64,000 nucleotides of DNA from an uncultured Candidatus Saccharibacteria bacterium (GTDB taxonomy: Bacteria > Patescibacteriota > Saccharimonadia > Saccharimonadales > Saccharimonadaceae), in assembly GCA_937898545.1 (NCBI GenBank), contig CALEJV010000003.1, forward strand, positions 310,001 through 374,000. Direction: 5' to 3'. This document shows positions 1 to 8,874 of this stretch, one piece after another. Made by a program: the position numbers and the translations under genes. A model generated the notes under the pieces. It was not told the origin of the DNA. It worked only from the letters and a program-made list of their open reading frames with translations, and did no database searches. Numbering within the stretch: the first letter of the stretch is position 1; each line of letters opens with the position of its first letter.

Positions 1-9
1 GGTTCGCTC

Positions 10-38
10 TTGAGCGCCCCCGCAAACTCGGGTATAAT
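10..38 (+). promoter_or_regulatory. Promoter of the first gene
   Basis: TTGAGC (10-15), a 17-bp spacer and TATAAT (33-38) form a good sigma-70-type promoter. The start codon at 47 lies only 8 nt beyond the -10 box and has no Shine-Dalgarno sequence, so the mRNA should be leaderless or nearly so. Confidence 0.7.
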
Positions 39-46
39 AGGGCAAT

Positions 47-1507
47 ATGGCAAAGCAAGTTGTCGACTATCATTTGTACCGTTGGCGGTATGGCCTCGGC
101 TATGGCTTTGTGGTGGTGGCAATTATTGCGGCAGTTGTGCTGGCGGGGCTGTTTATCCCCGGTGAGTTGCGGCAGGGTGAGCTCGATAGCGCGCTGCAAA
201 GCAGCCAATTATCCTTCCAGAATCTTACTCCTGCTATGGTTATCAATGCGCCGTATCATGGCCTGCAAAAACTGAGCTTCGCGGTGCTCGGCGTGACACC
301 ACTGTCGATTAAGCTGCCATCTATGGTAATCGCCCTGATGACAGCGCTTGGGCTGCTCCTTCTATTTCGCTCCTGGTTTTCACGAAACATTGCGCTTATT
401 ACAACGATCCTCGTGACGATGACAGCGCAATTTCTTTTCTTGGCGCAAGATGGCACACCAGCTATACTCTTTAGCTGCCTCACTGTGTGGCTGCTCTATG
501 CTGCAACGCGCGCCATTCGGACGAAGAAGTTTCTCTCCACTCTCTGGAAAGTGACGGCCTGTGTACTGGCGGCACTCCTGCTGTATGCGCCACTTGGTAT
601 CTATGTCGTTGTTGCGCTTGGAATTCTGGGAGTATCTCATCCGCACGCTCGTTATACAATTCTGCGCGTACAGCACAGTCGGCTTGCCCTGGCAGCTGTC
701 ATTGGCCTCGTGGCGATGCTGCCACTTATCTACGCAAGCATAACCAACCATGATGTACTCAAGCAGCTCTTTGGCTTGCCGCTCGAATCGATCAATGTAG
801 GAGCAAACCTTCGCCACCTTGGCACGACGCTCTTTGGGCTCTTTACGTCAAACAAATCGTACCTCGTGCAGCCATTATACTCAGTCGGTATGATATTGAT
901 TATGCTAATTGGCCTCGCCTCGCTCCTGAGCCACTACTACACAGCACGCAGCTATGCAGCGCTCCTGGTGGGGCTGCCGTTACTGGGCGTGGTGATTAGT
1001 AATCCACAGCTGGTGACCTCGCTCTTTCCGGTGGTAGCGATCATCATTGCATTTGGCGTGGCGTGGCTGATTAACCACTGGTACCAGATGTTTCCACGCA
1101 ATCCATATGCCCGGGTGGCTGGGTTACTGCCTATGGCGCTCTTAATTGGTGGGCTTACCCTTACTGGTATCGGACGCTATGCCGAGACGTATCGCTACAA
1201 TCCAGATGTTCTTGCTCACTACTCGAGCGACGTCAAGCTTCTCAACGACCAACTCCAGGGTGACAATGTGCGTGTCGATCGCCCTATGACACTTGCCGTG
1301 ACTGAGACGGAGCGACCAATGTATGAAATGATTGCCCGCTATAACGACCGATTGCGCGTTGTTACTACTGTGCCCGAGCAGCAAACTGTCTTTACTGCAA
1401 CGCGTGCTTACCGCCAGCAACATCGCGATCTAACGCGCCCAGCACATATTATTACCAATGCACGTGCACACGACAGCAACCGGTTTTATCAGTACGAGCC
1501 ACTATAG
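47..1507 (+). CDS. GT-C-like multi-pass membrane protein (ArnT/PMT-type glycosyltransferase superfamily)
   Basis: A 486-residue membrane protein with a first transmembrane helix at about 17-38, an acidic outer loop (GELRQGELDSA), then roughly nine further hydrophobic helices up to residue 390 and a soluble C-terminal tail of about 95 residues. This layout fits GT-C glycosyltransferases, which move sugars from lipid carriers to acceptors outside the membrane; the acidic first loop is where their catalytic acid usually sits. The exact substrate cannot be told. The start at 47 is supported by the promoter at 10-38. It is the only + strand gene before a convergent methyltransferase gene. An unrelated multi-pass polymerase or ligase remains possible. 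Confidence 0.6.
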   Translation: MAKQVVDYHLYRWRYGLGYGFVVVAIIAAVVLAGLFIPGELRQGELDSALQSSQLSFQNLTPAMVINAPYHGLQKLSFAVLGVTPLSIKLPSMVIALMTALGLLLLFRSWFSRNIALITTILVTMTAQFLFLAQDGTPAILFSCLTVWLLYAATRAIRTKKFLSTLWKVTACVLAALLLYAPLGIYVVVALGILGVSHPHARYTILRVQHSRLALAAVIGLVAMLPLIYASITNHDVLKQLFGLPLESINVGANLRHLGTTLFGLFTSNKSYLVQPLYSVGMILIMLIGLASLLSHYYTARSYAALLVGLPLLGVVISNPQLVTSLFPVVAIIIAFGVAWLINHWYQMFPRNPYARVAGLLPMALLIGGLTLTGIGRYAETYRYNPDVLAHYSSDVKLLNDQLQGDNVRVDRPMTLAVTETERPMYEMIARYNDRLRVVTTVPEQQTVFTATRAYRQQHRDLTRPAHIITNARAHDSNRFYQYEPL

Positions 1508-1562
1508 GTGTCGTGGGGTATTTGCCAGTAGACCGCTCACCCCTGGTTTAGAAGATTTATTA

Positions 1563-2297
1563 TTATTTCATTTGTATTGCTTGATATAGCCGAATCCATT
1601 GCCTAGGCTGGAGTTCTGATGGCTTACGCTCAGGGTTGATGCCAAGCTGGGCTCGCGGCAGGGCAGCGAAGCGCCGCGGCTCGGCGTAGTGCTGCGCCAC
1701 AAACTGGCTGTACGCTGCCTGCTGATTGCAGGGCAGCCAGGGCTCAGTGCGCGGCAAGAGCTCAAGCAATACTGTATCGACGGCGGGTGGCGGTGTGAAG
1801 TCTGTCCGGCGCAAGCGGTAGCGGATCCGCGCCTGCCACCACGGTGCCAGCTGAGTGCCCAGTGCCGCCGTAAAGTGGCGGTCGCTCGGCACAAGCTTGT
1901 ACGCAAATTGGCGCTGAACGATGAGATATATCGCCTGTGGTGGGGTAGGGGCGGTAGTGAGCATCCGCACAATATCGGCACTGAGCGCAAATGGGATATT
2001 AGCAAACACCTTATATGGCTCAGTGGGGAGGGCAAGCCGGCGGATATCGGCCGCGATGATCCGGACATGTGGCATGGATATAGTATGCCTGCGCAGGGCA
2101 TCGAGCGCACGTGGCTCATTCTCGACTGCTACCACCTGCTGGCAGCGCTGCGCTAAGGCGCTCGTAATGACGCCGCTACCTGCCCCGAGGTCATAAACCG
2201 TATCACGCCGGCGAATAGTACTGTGGCCCAATAGAATAGCCGCTACGCGGGGGCTACGCAAAAAATGCTGGCCGTGGCTGGCAACGCGTCGTTTCAT
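1563..2297 (-). CDS. Erm/KsgA-family rRNA adenine N6-dimethyltransferase
   Basis: A protein of about 244 residues from the ATG at 2297. It begins with the family's QHFL motif (residues 10-13), followed by the SAM-binding DLGAGSG motif (about 34-40), an acidic VENE after strand 2, and the catalytic NIPF motif (about 99-102). KsgA proteins normally have NLPY or NLPF, whereas Erm enzymes have NIPF/NIPY, so this looks more like a 23S A2058-type Erm enzyme than the 16S enzyme; a single-copy CPR version acting on 16S rRNA cannot be excluded. An upstream extension to 2339 has no promoter of its own; TACACT on the minus strand ends 7 nt before 2297, so a leaderless start fits. It is divergent from the phosphoketolase-like gene. 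Confidence 0.8.
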   Translation of the reverse strand: MKRRVASHGQHFLRSPRVAAILLGHSTIRRRDTVYDLGAGSGVITSALAQRCQQVVAVENEPRALDALRRHTISMPHVRIIAADIRRLALPTEPYKVFANIPFALSADIVRMLTTAPTPPQAIYLIVQRQFAYKLVPSDRHFTAALGTQLAPWWQARIRYRLRRTDFTPPPAVDTVLLELLPRTEPWLPCNQQAAYSQFVAQHYAEPRRFAALPRAQLGINPERKPSELQPRQWIRLYQAIQMK

Positions 2298-2394
2298 TAC
2301 TGGTAGTGTAGCAGACCAACCTATGTGTCGTAAATGCACACAATCTCGCCTCGGCCTATTCCGTCAGCAAGCACAAGCGTGTATACTAGAAGCA

Positions 2395-4740
2395 ATGGAT
2401 ACGAATGGTGGGATGATGATGCGCTACCGGCAAGCGACCTATTATGCTGCGCTAGCACAGCGTGCACTCTGGCGCACACTGCCAGCTGGCCAGCCATTGC
2501 AGCCAAGCGATATAAAGCAGCTTTACTCGGATGAGCTCCGGGCAGCGCTTGCGGCGGACTTTGCGTTGAGTTTTAGCTTGACTCAGATTGCGGAGTATAC
2601 TCAGTCGGATGGCACAGCGCCGCTGATTATTACCGATCGCGAGCGATGGGCGGCAGCACGCGCTCATGCGCTCGTCTATGATATAGTACAACCTGGCTGC
2701 GACATTACTCACTCACAAGCGGGGATTGATGCACTCTGCACGTTAACACACGACCCGCAAACCTCACTATCTAGCACAATACACCTCTGTGACGCTCGTC
2801 TTGGTGGTGCACTCGCTCAGGCAAGCGGCAGGGCACTTGGCCAGCTAGAGCAAACGATCTACTGTTTGATCGATAGCGCAGTCGCCCAAGACGATACCCC
2901 ATGGCACCTGGCGAAGCTCCTCAGTCCAGCGACTGACGGCACGATTATCCCGATTATTCAGCTACGGCCCAAGACACTGCTCGCCACGCTTTCCACCTAC
3001 GAGCTGCTTGCGCTTTTTATTGGCTATGGGTATGAGCCACGAATCGTTGACTGCACCACAGCTGACCCGCGCCAGTCAGACGCAGACTACACTGCTGCGC
3101 TCGCGTGGGCAACTGAGCGCACTGCTGCTTTGCGCCAGCCAGCCCAACTGCGCCCACACAAAGCCCGCCGACCACTGTTGCTTGTGCGTACTCCAGAACA
3201 GTTTGAGACGCTACTAGACGATGACGAAGCACAAGAGGACTCGCTCGATGATAATGGCGATGTTCAGCCGTCAAGCATTGCCCGGGCACAGGCAGCGCTT
3301 GCTCACCGCAAAGCAGATGGTGCTGACTCGAGCTGGGCACGCACGCAGGCATGGCTTACTCAGGTGCTTGCGTGGTGTGAGCCAGAGAATCTGTTTGATG
3401 CAGCAGGCAATCTCACGTTTGCCGAGACGAAGGCCCTGCCGCACACGGCTGCAGCTCATGCCGATAATGATCACGCCAACTCGCATACAGCTCAGCTCAC
3501 AGCACAAACTCCTGCTCTGGTAGCCACACCACTACGCCGGCCGGCTATTGAGCCCTATGCAGTCGTTGCGACGCCACCTGGCACGCAGCGCAGCAATACA
3601 CTTTCTCGCGTTGGTTCGTATCTGGCCGATCTTGCCAAGGACGCGGCACCAGATAGCTTCCGGCTGTTTATAAGTCCGTCACTGCAGAGCGGTACGCTCG
3701 CTCAGTGTTTTGCATCACAACCACGAGCCTGGCAGTGGGGCAGTCAGCCAAGCATAGCACCACATGCGTCAGACGGCTACACAATGAGCTACCCAGCAGC
3801 AGGTGCGCTGCGCGGTATGCAGCTTGGCTATCTCGAACAGGGGAGGCAAAGCGTCTTCGTTGGAGCGTCCGTACATGAGGACATGAGCGCGGCAAGTCGC
3901 TCGTATACCGCAGCTCTGGCGAGTCAGCCAAGCAGCACATCGCTACCGAGCCTCAACACCATCCTCTCGCATCAGAGTGCTGAGCAGGTAACCAATGCGC
4001 TTGATCAGCGAGACGCCCCCACAACGGTCTACTTCCCAGCCGATAGCAACTGCGCGGTGGTGACGCTCGATATGATGTTGTCGAGCACGCAGGTGATCAA
4101 TGTGTTGCATGCCAGCGATACCACGCAGCCTACCTGGCTCACCACCAAGGCGGCTCGTGCTCAGATGCACGCGGGGCTTGCCACGTGGAACTTCGCCAGC
4201 CACACCAGCCCAGATATTGTACTCGCCGCGTGTGGTGACATTGCCACTACAGAGGTATTGGCCGCTATTGAGCTCATCACGCATTCTTGCCCGGCTGCCC
4301 GGGTACGCTGCGTCAATATCTCGAGCCTCACACCACGTGGCTTTGGCACGCTCGCTCAACCTGTCTCACGCCGAACGCTCGCGCGCACGGTGACAACAAC
4401 CAAGCCAGTGATTATCGCCTACCCGGGCGAAGAGCGCTCTCTTGCGGCAACACTATTTGCTTATGGGGTTGATGGTCGGCAGTTTGATATCCATAGCTTC
4501 GGCCTGGCACCGTGCGGCGACACGCTCATGACAAGCCTCATTAACCAGCAGGCTAGCCGCTATGATCTTGCTATTGCCGCCGCAACATGCCTTAGCGCAA
4601 CAGGCGTTATCTCTTCAGACGATGCCCAGCGTCTCATGGAGCATTGCCGCGCAGCGATTGAGCAGTGTCTCGCCCACGCACGCGAGCACCACACCGACCA
4701 CCCCATGGTCACCACCTGGCAGTGGCAGCGAGGACAGTAG
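2395..4740 (+). CDS. Phosphoketolase-like protein lacking the catalytic motifs (probable pseudoenzyme)
   Basis: A 781-residue protein, close to the usual size of xylulose-5-P/fructose-6-P phosphoketolase. Family blocks can be followed in order: PATDGTIIPIIQL and GYGYEPRIVD (about 178-240), PLLLVRTPEQ, EPENLFDAAGNL, FRLF, SLNTILSH, VYFPADSNC, TWNFASHTSPDIVLAACGD. The motifs for chemistry are gone: where the family has GDGEAETGP this protein has IDSAVAQDDTP (159-169), the GPGHGGP block is replaced by PLIITDRERW (76-85), and the SEHQCQGW block with the catalytic Glu is replaced by PAAGALRGM. I infer a protein with the fold but without thiamine-diphosphate catalysis. TATACT ends 7 nt before ATG 2395 (leaderless); ATGs at 2413, 2416 and 2419 are alternatives. 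The frame is intact over 2.3 kb, which argues against simple decay. Confidence 0.75.
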   Translation: MDTNGGMMMRYRQATYYAALAQRALWRTLPAGQPLQPSDIKQLYSDELRAALAADFALSFSLTQIAEYTQSDGTAPLIITDRERWAAARAHALVYDIVQPGCDITHSQAGIDALCTLTHDPQTSLSSTIHLCDARLGGALAQASGRALGQLEQTIYCLIDSAVAQDDTPWHLAKLLSPATDGTIIPIIQLRPKTLLATLSTYELLALFIGYGYEPRIVDCTTADPRQSDADYTAALAWATERTAALRQPAQLRPHKARRPLLLVRTPEQFETLLDDDEAQEDSLDDNGDVQPSSIARAQAALAHRKADGADSSWARTQAWLTQVLAWCEPENLFDAAGNLTFAETKALPHTAAAHADNDHANSHTAQLTAQTPALVATPLRRPAIEPYAVVATPPGTQRSNTLSRVGSYLADLAKDAAPDSFRLFISPSLQSGTLAQCFASQPRAWQWGSQPSIAPHASDGYTMSYPAAGALRGMQLGYLEQGRQSVFVGASVHEDMSAASRSYTAALASQPSSTSLPSLNTILSHQSAEQVTNALDQRDAPTTVYFPADSNCAVVTLDMMLSSTQVINVLHASDTTQPTWLTTKAARAQMHAGLATWNFASHTSPDIVLAACGDIATTEVLAAIELITHSCPAARVRCVNISSLTPRGFGTLAQPVSRRTLARTVTTTKPVIIAYPGEERSLAATLFAYGVDGRQFDIHSFGLAPCGDTLMTSLINQQASRYDLAIAAATCLSATGVISSDDAQRLMEHCRAAIEQCLAHAREHHTDHPMVTTWQWQRGQ

Positions 4741-4805
4741 AGGGACTCTACGTAACGCCCATCGATACCACTATCACCTCGCGACACATGGTATACTAGA
4801 CTATA

Positions 4806-6125
4806 ATGAGAAAATCAACATTCGCAACAATCCAGCTCGAAAAGATCGTCGGTGGTGGGCAAGCCCTCGGCACGCTTGATGATGGGCGCAAAGCCTTCGT
4901 CTGGGGTGGACTACCGGGCGAAACCGTCACTATCCGCATCACCAAGAAGAAGTCGCACTTCGTCGAAGGAGTGGTGACTGAGGTGCTCGCTGCTTCGCCC
5001 GAGCGTATCACGCCACGCGACCCCGAGAGCTACCTCAGCACCAGCCCATGGCAAATTATGCCGCTGGCGAGCGAACAGCATTATAAGGCAGCGCTGATCG
5101 AGGAGGCCTTTGAGTTGCACGATATTGTCTTGCCAGAGCCGATCGACGTTTTTTGCGATGATATACCCTATGGCTACCGTAATAAAGTTGAGCTGAGTTG
5201 GTATAGCGACAGGGCAGAGGATGGCACCGAGACGCTCGACCTCGCGTTCTTTCGGCGGGGGAGCAAGGGCAAAATTGTCGTTGACGGGACGAGCTTAGCT
5301 CGGCCAGAGATCAACCAGCTCGCCCGGCAGGTGCGCGACCTGCTGCGCACCAAGCAGGTGACGGCGCGCCAGCTCAAGACACTCCTCATCCGCTGCGACC
5401 AAGCGGGCAACTGCGTGTGGCAGCTTTATACCAAAGACCGCCTGGGGGATGTTATCAGCCCAGACGAAGCTATCACACTGCCAGCCCAGGGCGGCGAGAT
5501 TATCTACTCCGACCCCCGTTCGCCAGCCAGTCGCATCACCGAGCGCTTGGCATACTTCGGTGATCCTGTCTTGCAGGATACCGTTCTTGGCGTGCCATTT
5601 CGCTACGCCACTGAGGGGTTCTTCCAGGTTAATCTGCCGGTCTACGAGCAAGCCCTGCGCGACATGCAGCGGTTCACCCAGGTGCAAGATGGCACACCAC
5701 AGCCCACCCTCGACCTTTATGCCGGGGTAGGGACGATTGGCCTGACGATTGGCAGTGATAACGTCACGCTAGTAGAGATCAACGCCGATGCGGTGCGCGA
5801 GATGCAGCGTAATATCCACCAGCTAGGCCGCACGGGCCAGGCCAAGGCTGTTCTCGCGCCCAGCGAGCAAGCGCTAGAGTACATTACTCGCGATGCGCTC
5901 ATCATTCTCGACCCACCACGCGCCGGCCTCCACGTCGATGTCATTACCAAACTCCTCGCTACCCAGCCGCAGCGCATCCTCTACCTCAGTTGCAACCCCG
6001 TCACTCAAGCACGCGACGTGGCGCTTCTTGCCACGCACTATGGCATTGCCTACCACCGAGGCTATAACTTCTTCCCCCGCACGCCACACTGTGAGCATTT
6101 GGTGGTGCTTGACCGGCTTACGTAG
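4806..6125 (+). CDS. RlmD/TrmA-family RNA 5-methyluridine methyltransferase
   Basis: A 439-residue RNA m5U methyltransferase. An N-terminal TRAM-like domain (about 1-65, ending ...SHFVEGVVTEVL) precedes a central domain and a SAM methyltransferase domain with DLYAGVGTIGL (motif I), LDPPRAG, the nucleophile motif SCNP, and a C-terminal HCEHLVVLDRL carrying the usual Glu base. RlmD/RlmCD enzymes normally hold a 4Fe-4S cluster through cysteines just after the TRAM domain; here that stretch reads DPESYLSTSPW and has no cysteine, so this is a cluster-free member. TATACT ends 8 nt before the ATG, with no SD site. Target base (23S U1939-type or tRNA U54) unknown. Confidence 0.85.
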   Translation: MRKSTFATIQLEKIVGGGQALGTLDDGRKAFVWGGLPGETVTIRITKKKSHFVEGVVTEVLAASPERITPRDPESYLSTSPWQIMPLASEQHYKAALIEEAFELHDIVLPEPIDVFCDDIPYGYRNKVELSWYSDRAEDGTETLDLAFFRRGSKGKIVVDGTSLARPEINQLARQVRDLLRTKQVTARQLKTLLIRCDQAGNCVWQLYTKDRLGDVISPDEAITLPAQGGEIIYSDPRSPASRITERLAYFGDPVLQDTVLGVPFRYATEGFFQVNLPVYEQALRDMQRFTQVQDGTPQPTLDLYAGVGTIGLTIGSDNVTLVEINADAVREMQRNIHQLGRTGQAKAVLAPSEQALEYITRDALIILDPPRAGLHVDVITKLLATQPQRILYLSCNPVTQARDVALLATHYGIAYHRGYNFFPRTPHCEHLVVLDRLT

Positions 6126-6193
6126 TGGCTTTATATCGCGCTTATAAAAAAGCGATTCTTCATGATTCAGACATTGAGAAAGGAAATACAAAA

Positions 6194-6652
6194 ATGAGCG
6201 CATTCATGATACAAATGCAAGTTATCTATACAGCTCTTATGGCTGGGATGATGCTTATGTATACTATTACTTTAGGACGCTATTTTGATTATATTTTAAA
6301 ACACAAGATACCTGGCGCATCTCAAAATTGGGCACTGTTTCATAATAATACTCGAGTGCAGATCTACCACACAGCTGTATTGGTTGGCCACGCAATGTTG
6401 TCGATAATTTCTCTCGCTACCAACTATACGAGAGGGCCGGCTCCACTCGTGGTTGCAGCGGCTGTTCCATTTCTCATGCTTACCACTCATATGGTAACTG
6501 GCTTTGCTAAGGCGGAATTTTTTGTCAATGGTGCGCAGCGATTGGATGATGAGAAGACAGTAAAAACATATCTTGCATGGAATATGCCACTCCATATCAC
6601 ATACACTCTCCTCTATGCTGTATCGGCCGCTCTTTTGCTTACATTGTTATAG
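6194..6652 (+). CDS. Four-helix membrane protein of unknown function
   Basis: A 152-residue protein with four hydrophobic segments (about 6-28, 57-75, 84-102 and 128-150) separated by short basic or polar loops. The start at 6194 is chosen because GAAAGGAA lies just upstream; an extension to 6125 overlaps the preceding stop codon. It follows the methyltransferase gene in the same direction, but its A+T-rich codons differ from that gene. No domain recognised. Confidence 0.6.
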   Translation: MSAFMIQMQVIYTALMAGMMLMYTITLGRYFDYILKHKIPGASQNWALFHNNTRVQIYHTAVLVGHAMLSIISLATNYTRGPAPLVVAAAVPFLMLTTHMVTGFAKAEFFVNGAQRLDDEKTVKTYLAWNMPLHITYTLLYAVSAALLLTLL

Positions 6653-6737
6653 GTCTGAATCGCTAAGGATCACGAGGAAATGAGAGAATATTTATCTTAG
6701 TTGTACATAGCGGGGTAATGAGGCTATAATAAGTTTT

Positions 6738-6788
6738 ATGCGACGCTCTACTCGAAGAAAGATCATTATCGTTGGGGTTCCCTTATGA
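6738..6788 (+). CDS. Leaderless 16-codon mini-ORF overlapping the next gene (ATGA)
   Basis: TATAAT (6725-6730) ends 7 nt before ATG 6738. The reading frame encodes MRRSTRRKIIIVGVPL and stops at a TGA overlapping the next ATG (6785) as ATGA. A basic N-terminus followed by hydrophobic residues looks like the start of a signal anchor, so the mini-ORF may be the true N-terminus of the 6785 gene separated by a one-base frameshift, or a separately translated coupled peptide. Confidence 0.5.
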   Translation: MRRSTRRKIIIVGVPL

Positions 6789-7255
6789 CGTATAGTGCTA
6801 TTACGTACGGTCTTCCCTATCTGCTTTTGGATGCACCGTTCGCACGGGTTAATGCAACTGAGACGCTCAAGGAGCGCTTTTCTCGCGAGTATACGCAATC
6901 GCTCGATGTCAAATATAGCAAGGGGTCGCCTCAACTCAGCCGCGAAAGCCCAAGTGGCACAGTACTTGGCTACGTCACAGACACGAAGACACGCCAGAAG
7001 CTGCTCCAAGCTCAGCCCTTTGCCGATTGCTCTGGTGGCTGCTCGTCGTGGCAGCCGTATAGTGAGTATGGCAAAACATCACCACTGCTTGGTATTGAGC
7101 AAAATCTACCGCCCGACTCACACAACATTCTTCGTACGGCAACAGGAGGGGGAGGTCAGTGTGTTGCTCGCTACCATCCAGATTCGCACGGTGAGATATT
7201 CTGCTTGTCGCCTTCGACAGGGGCGTTTGCGTATAGGTATGATGGTGCATCGTAG
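6785..7255 (+). CDS. Hypothetical, probably extracytoplasmic protein
   Basis: A 156-residue protein with a hydrophobic start (about 4-17), then a polar Ser/Tyr/Gly-rich body with cysteines at CSGGC and in GGGQCVARYHP and EIFCLS, which could form disulphides outside the cell. There is no SD site before ATG 6785; translation would depend on the overlapping mini-ORF (ATGA) or on a frameshift joining the two. Joined, residues IIIVGVPL plus the downstream hydrophobic stretch would make one complete membrane anchor. No family recognised. Confidence 0.5.
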   Translation: MTYSAITYGLPYLLLDAPFARVNATETLKERFSREYTQSLDVKYSKGSPQLSRESPSGTVLGYVTDTKTRQKLLQAQPFADCSGGCSSWQPYSEYGKTSPLLGIEQNLPPDSHNILRTATGGGGQCVARYHPDSHGEIFCLSPSTGAFAYRYDGAS

Positions 7256-7464
7256 GGACGTGACATCCTGATTTCTATCAACTCCCGCCTCACTCTCCAC
7301 ACCCACGTCATCGCCGTCGTCCATCTCAGCGTCAGCGAGAGCGTCTTGGGCACCGTCGACACTCTCGGCTACGACTGTCTGATCAGCCATATCCGACTCA
7401 TCGCCAGAAAGAAAATCGGGGTCAAGTTCCCCGTTGTCTTCCTCGCTGGCTACATCCTCTCTGG

Positions 7465-7626
7465 CTATGGCTGTGGCGCGGGAGGAGTGTGTGAAGGCGC
7501 GCGTGCATGTCGCTGCCGGTACGTACCAGGCGCACAGTAGGTGATAACTACGCCGGTCACGATACCGGCAACGTAGATCGCGCTGATGATGAGAATGAGG
7601 GCATACATCCGGTTAGCTCGTTTCAT
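7465..7626 (-). CDS. Small single-span membrane protein, possibly frameshifted from an acidic tail
   Basis: A 53-codon frame from ATG 7626: MKRANRMYA, then a hydrophobic segment (about 8-30) and a short Pro-rich end with stop at 7465. In another minus-strand frame from about 7500 down to about 7260 there is a strikingly acidic stretch (EEDNGELDPDFLSGDE, DDGDDVGVESEAG) open upstream, so one frameshift near 7490 would join anchor and acidic tail into a membrane-anchored acidic protein. Either a short protein or a broken gene; the DNA does not decide. Confidence 0.4.
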   Translation of the reverse strand: MKRANRMYALILIISAIYVAGIVTGVVITYCAPGTYRQRHARAPSHTPPAPQP

Positions 7627-7902
7627 GGTTTGGGCGGTTTAGTTAGCAGGGATTCATTATTTCTTGCCTGCTTTTAGATTTACCAAATAGTACTAAATCA
7701 ACTACACCCATCTATTCTTTTAGTAGTCGATGATGCGTTACATTTAAGTAAATCAAATATGATACCGCAAGTTGTCATTATTTATTCAAGGAAACCAGTT
7801 TTCAACAAAAAAGCAACCGAAAGGTGGTTGAATCCTTTGCCTCTTCTGCCTATTATTAATACATGCTTGATTTGCAATATTTTTAATAATGATGAGGTAT
7901 AT

Positions 7903-8874
7903 ATGAGATTTTGCGATAACCTACAGCACTTACGCACGACTCACAATATGACTCAGGAGCAACTAGCAATGCGTCTTGGTGTCAGCAGACAAGCTGTTTC
8001 TAAGTGGGAATCAGTGCATGCCTACCCTGAAATGGACAAATTACTCATGATTTGTACCTTGTTCGATTGTCAACTTGACGATCTTGTGAGGGGAGATCTG
8101 ACCCGTCACCACATCAATAAGGCTATACGTATCCCTCAAGGACAGATACCACAGGATATTACAGACTATGATAAGGCCATGCGTACTTACGCGTTGAGGC
8201 TGCCAATAGGAATTTCAATTATGCTTTTTGGCGCATCTCTAACAATTTTGTGGATTGTTCTTTCTGCGGTATTAGAAAATAAACTTTCAGACTATACTGC
8301 TGTGGTATTGTGTGTTGGGACGATGGTAGGAATTGCCTTTATTGCATCAGCAGTATATACCCGCAATGGATTCCAAAAAGCACACCCGTTTGTTGAAGAT
8401 TTTTACACTGCAAAACAAAGAGACAAGGCAAGGACAGCAATGTCTCACGCAGTTATTCTTGGATTTATCTTGGTAGTTACTGGTGTACTGACTACTATTT
8501 TTCTTCATCACGTTACGCTATTAGCATGGGCGGTATTCTTGTCTTTTCTTGCTGTTTCTGTCTTTTACGTTTTGCACAGATATTTCCTGTGGCGACGAAT
8601 GGACATAGAAAAATATAACCAAAGATCTTTTAGTTTAATGACAGAGCAAGAAATTAACGCACTTGACGACATTGAGTTACAGAAAGCTGCTCGCAAAGCA
8701 AAATACAAACGCAATGTTTGCATGATCATCATGTATCTGGCAACTATTATCAGTTTATGTCTTTTATTTATTCCTCAATTCGGCGCCTATCGGTGGTTCT
8801 GGCTAGCTTGGGTAGTTGGTGGTATTTTATGCGCAGCAACAAATTTATACATTGATATAAGGAGAGAAAAGTAA
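7903..8874 (+). CDS. XRE-type HTH regulator with a multi-pass membrane domain
   Basis: A 323-residue protein. Residues 1-65 form a Cro/CI-type helix-turn-helix (MTQEQLAMRLGVSRQAVSKW). The rest carries about five membrane helices with basic loops. GATGAGG sits before ATG 7903; an upstream extension to 7759 lacks a ribosome site. Its TAA stop overlaps the ATG of the ABC ATPase gene (TAATG), so it heads a three-gene operon. HTH-plus-membrane proteins next to ABC transporters are common in Firmicutes-type export or immunity cassettes, where they probably sense membrane stress. Codons are clearly A/T-richer than in flanking genes. Confidence 0.75.
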   Translation: MRFCDNLQHLRTTHNMTQEQLAMRLGVSRQAVSKWESVHAYPEMDKLLMICTLFDCQLDDLVRGDLTRHHINKAIRIPQGQIPQDITDYDKAMRTYALRLPIGISIMLFGASLTILWIVLSAVLENKLSDYTAVVLCVGTMVGIAFIASAVYTRNGFQKAHPFVEDFYTAKQRDKARTAMSHAVILGFILVVTGVLTTIFLHHVTLLAWAVFLSFLAVSVFYVLHRYFLWRRMDIEKYNQRSFSLMTEQEINALDDIELQKAARKAKYKRNVCMIIMYLATIISLCLLFIPQFGAYRWFWLAWVVGGILCAATNLYIDIRREK

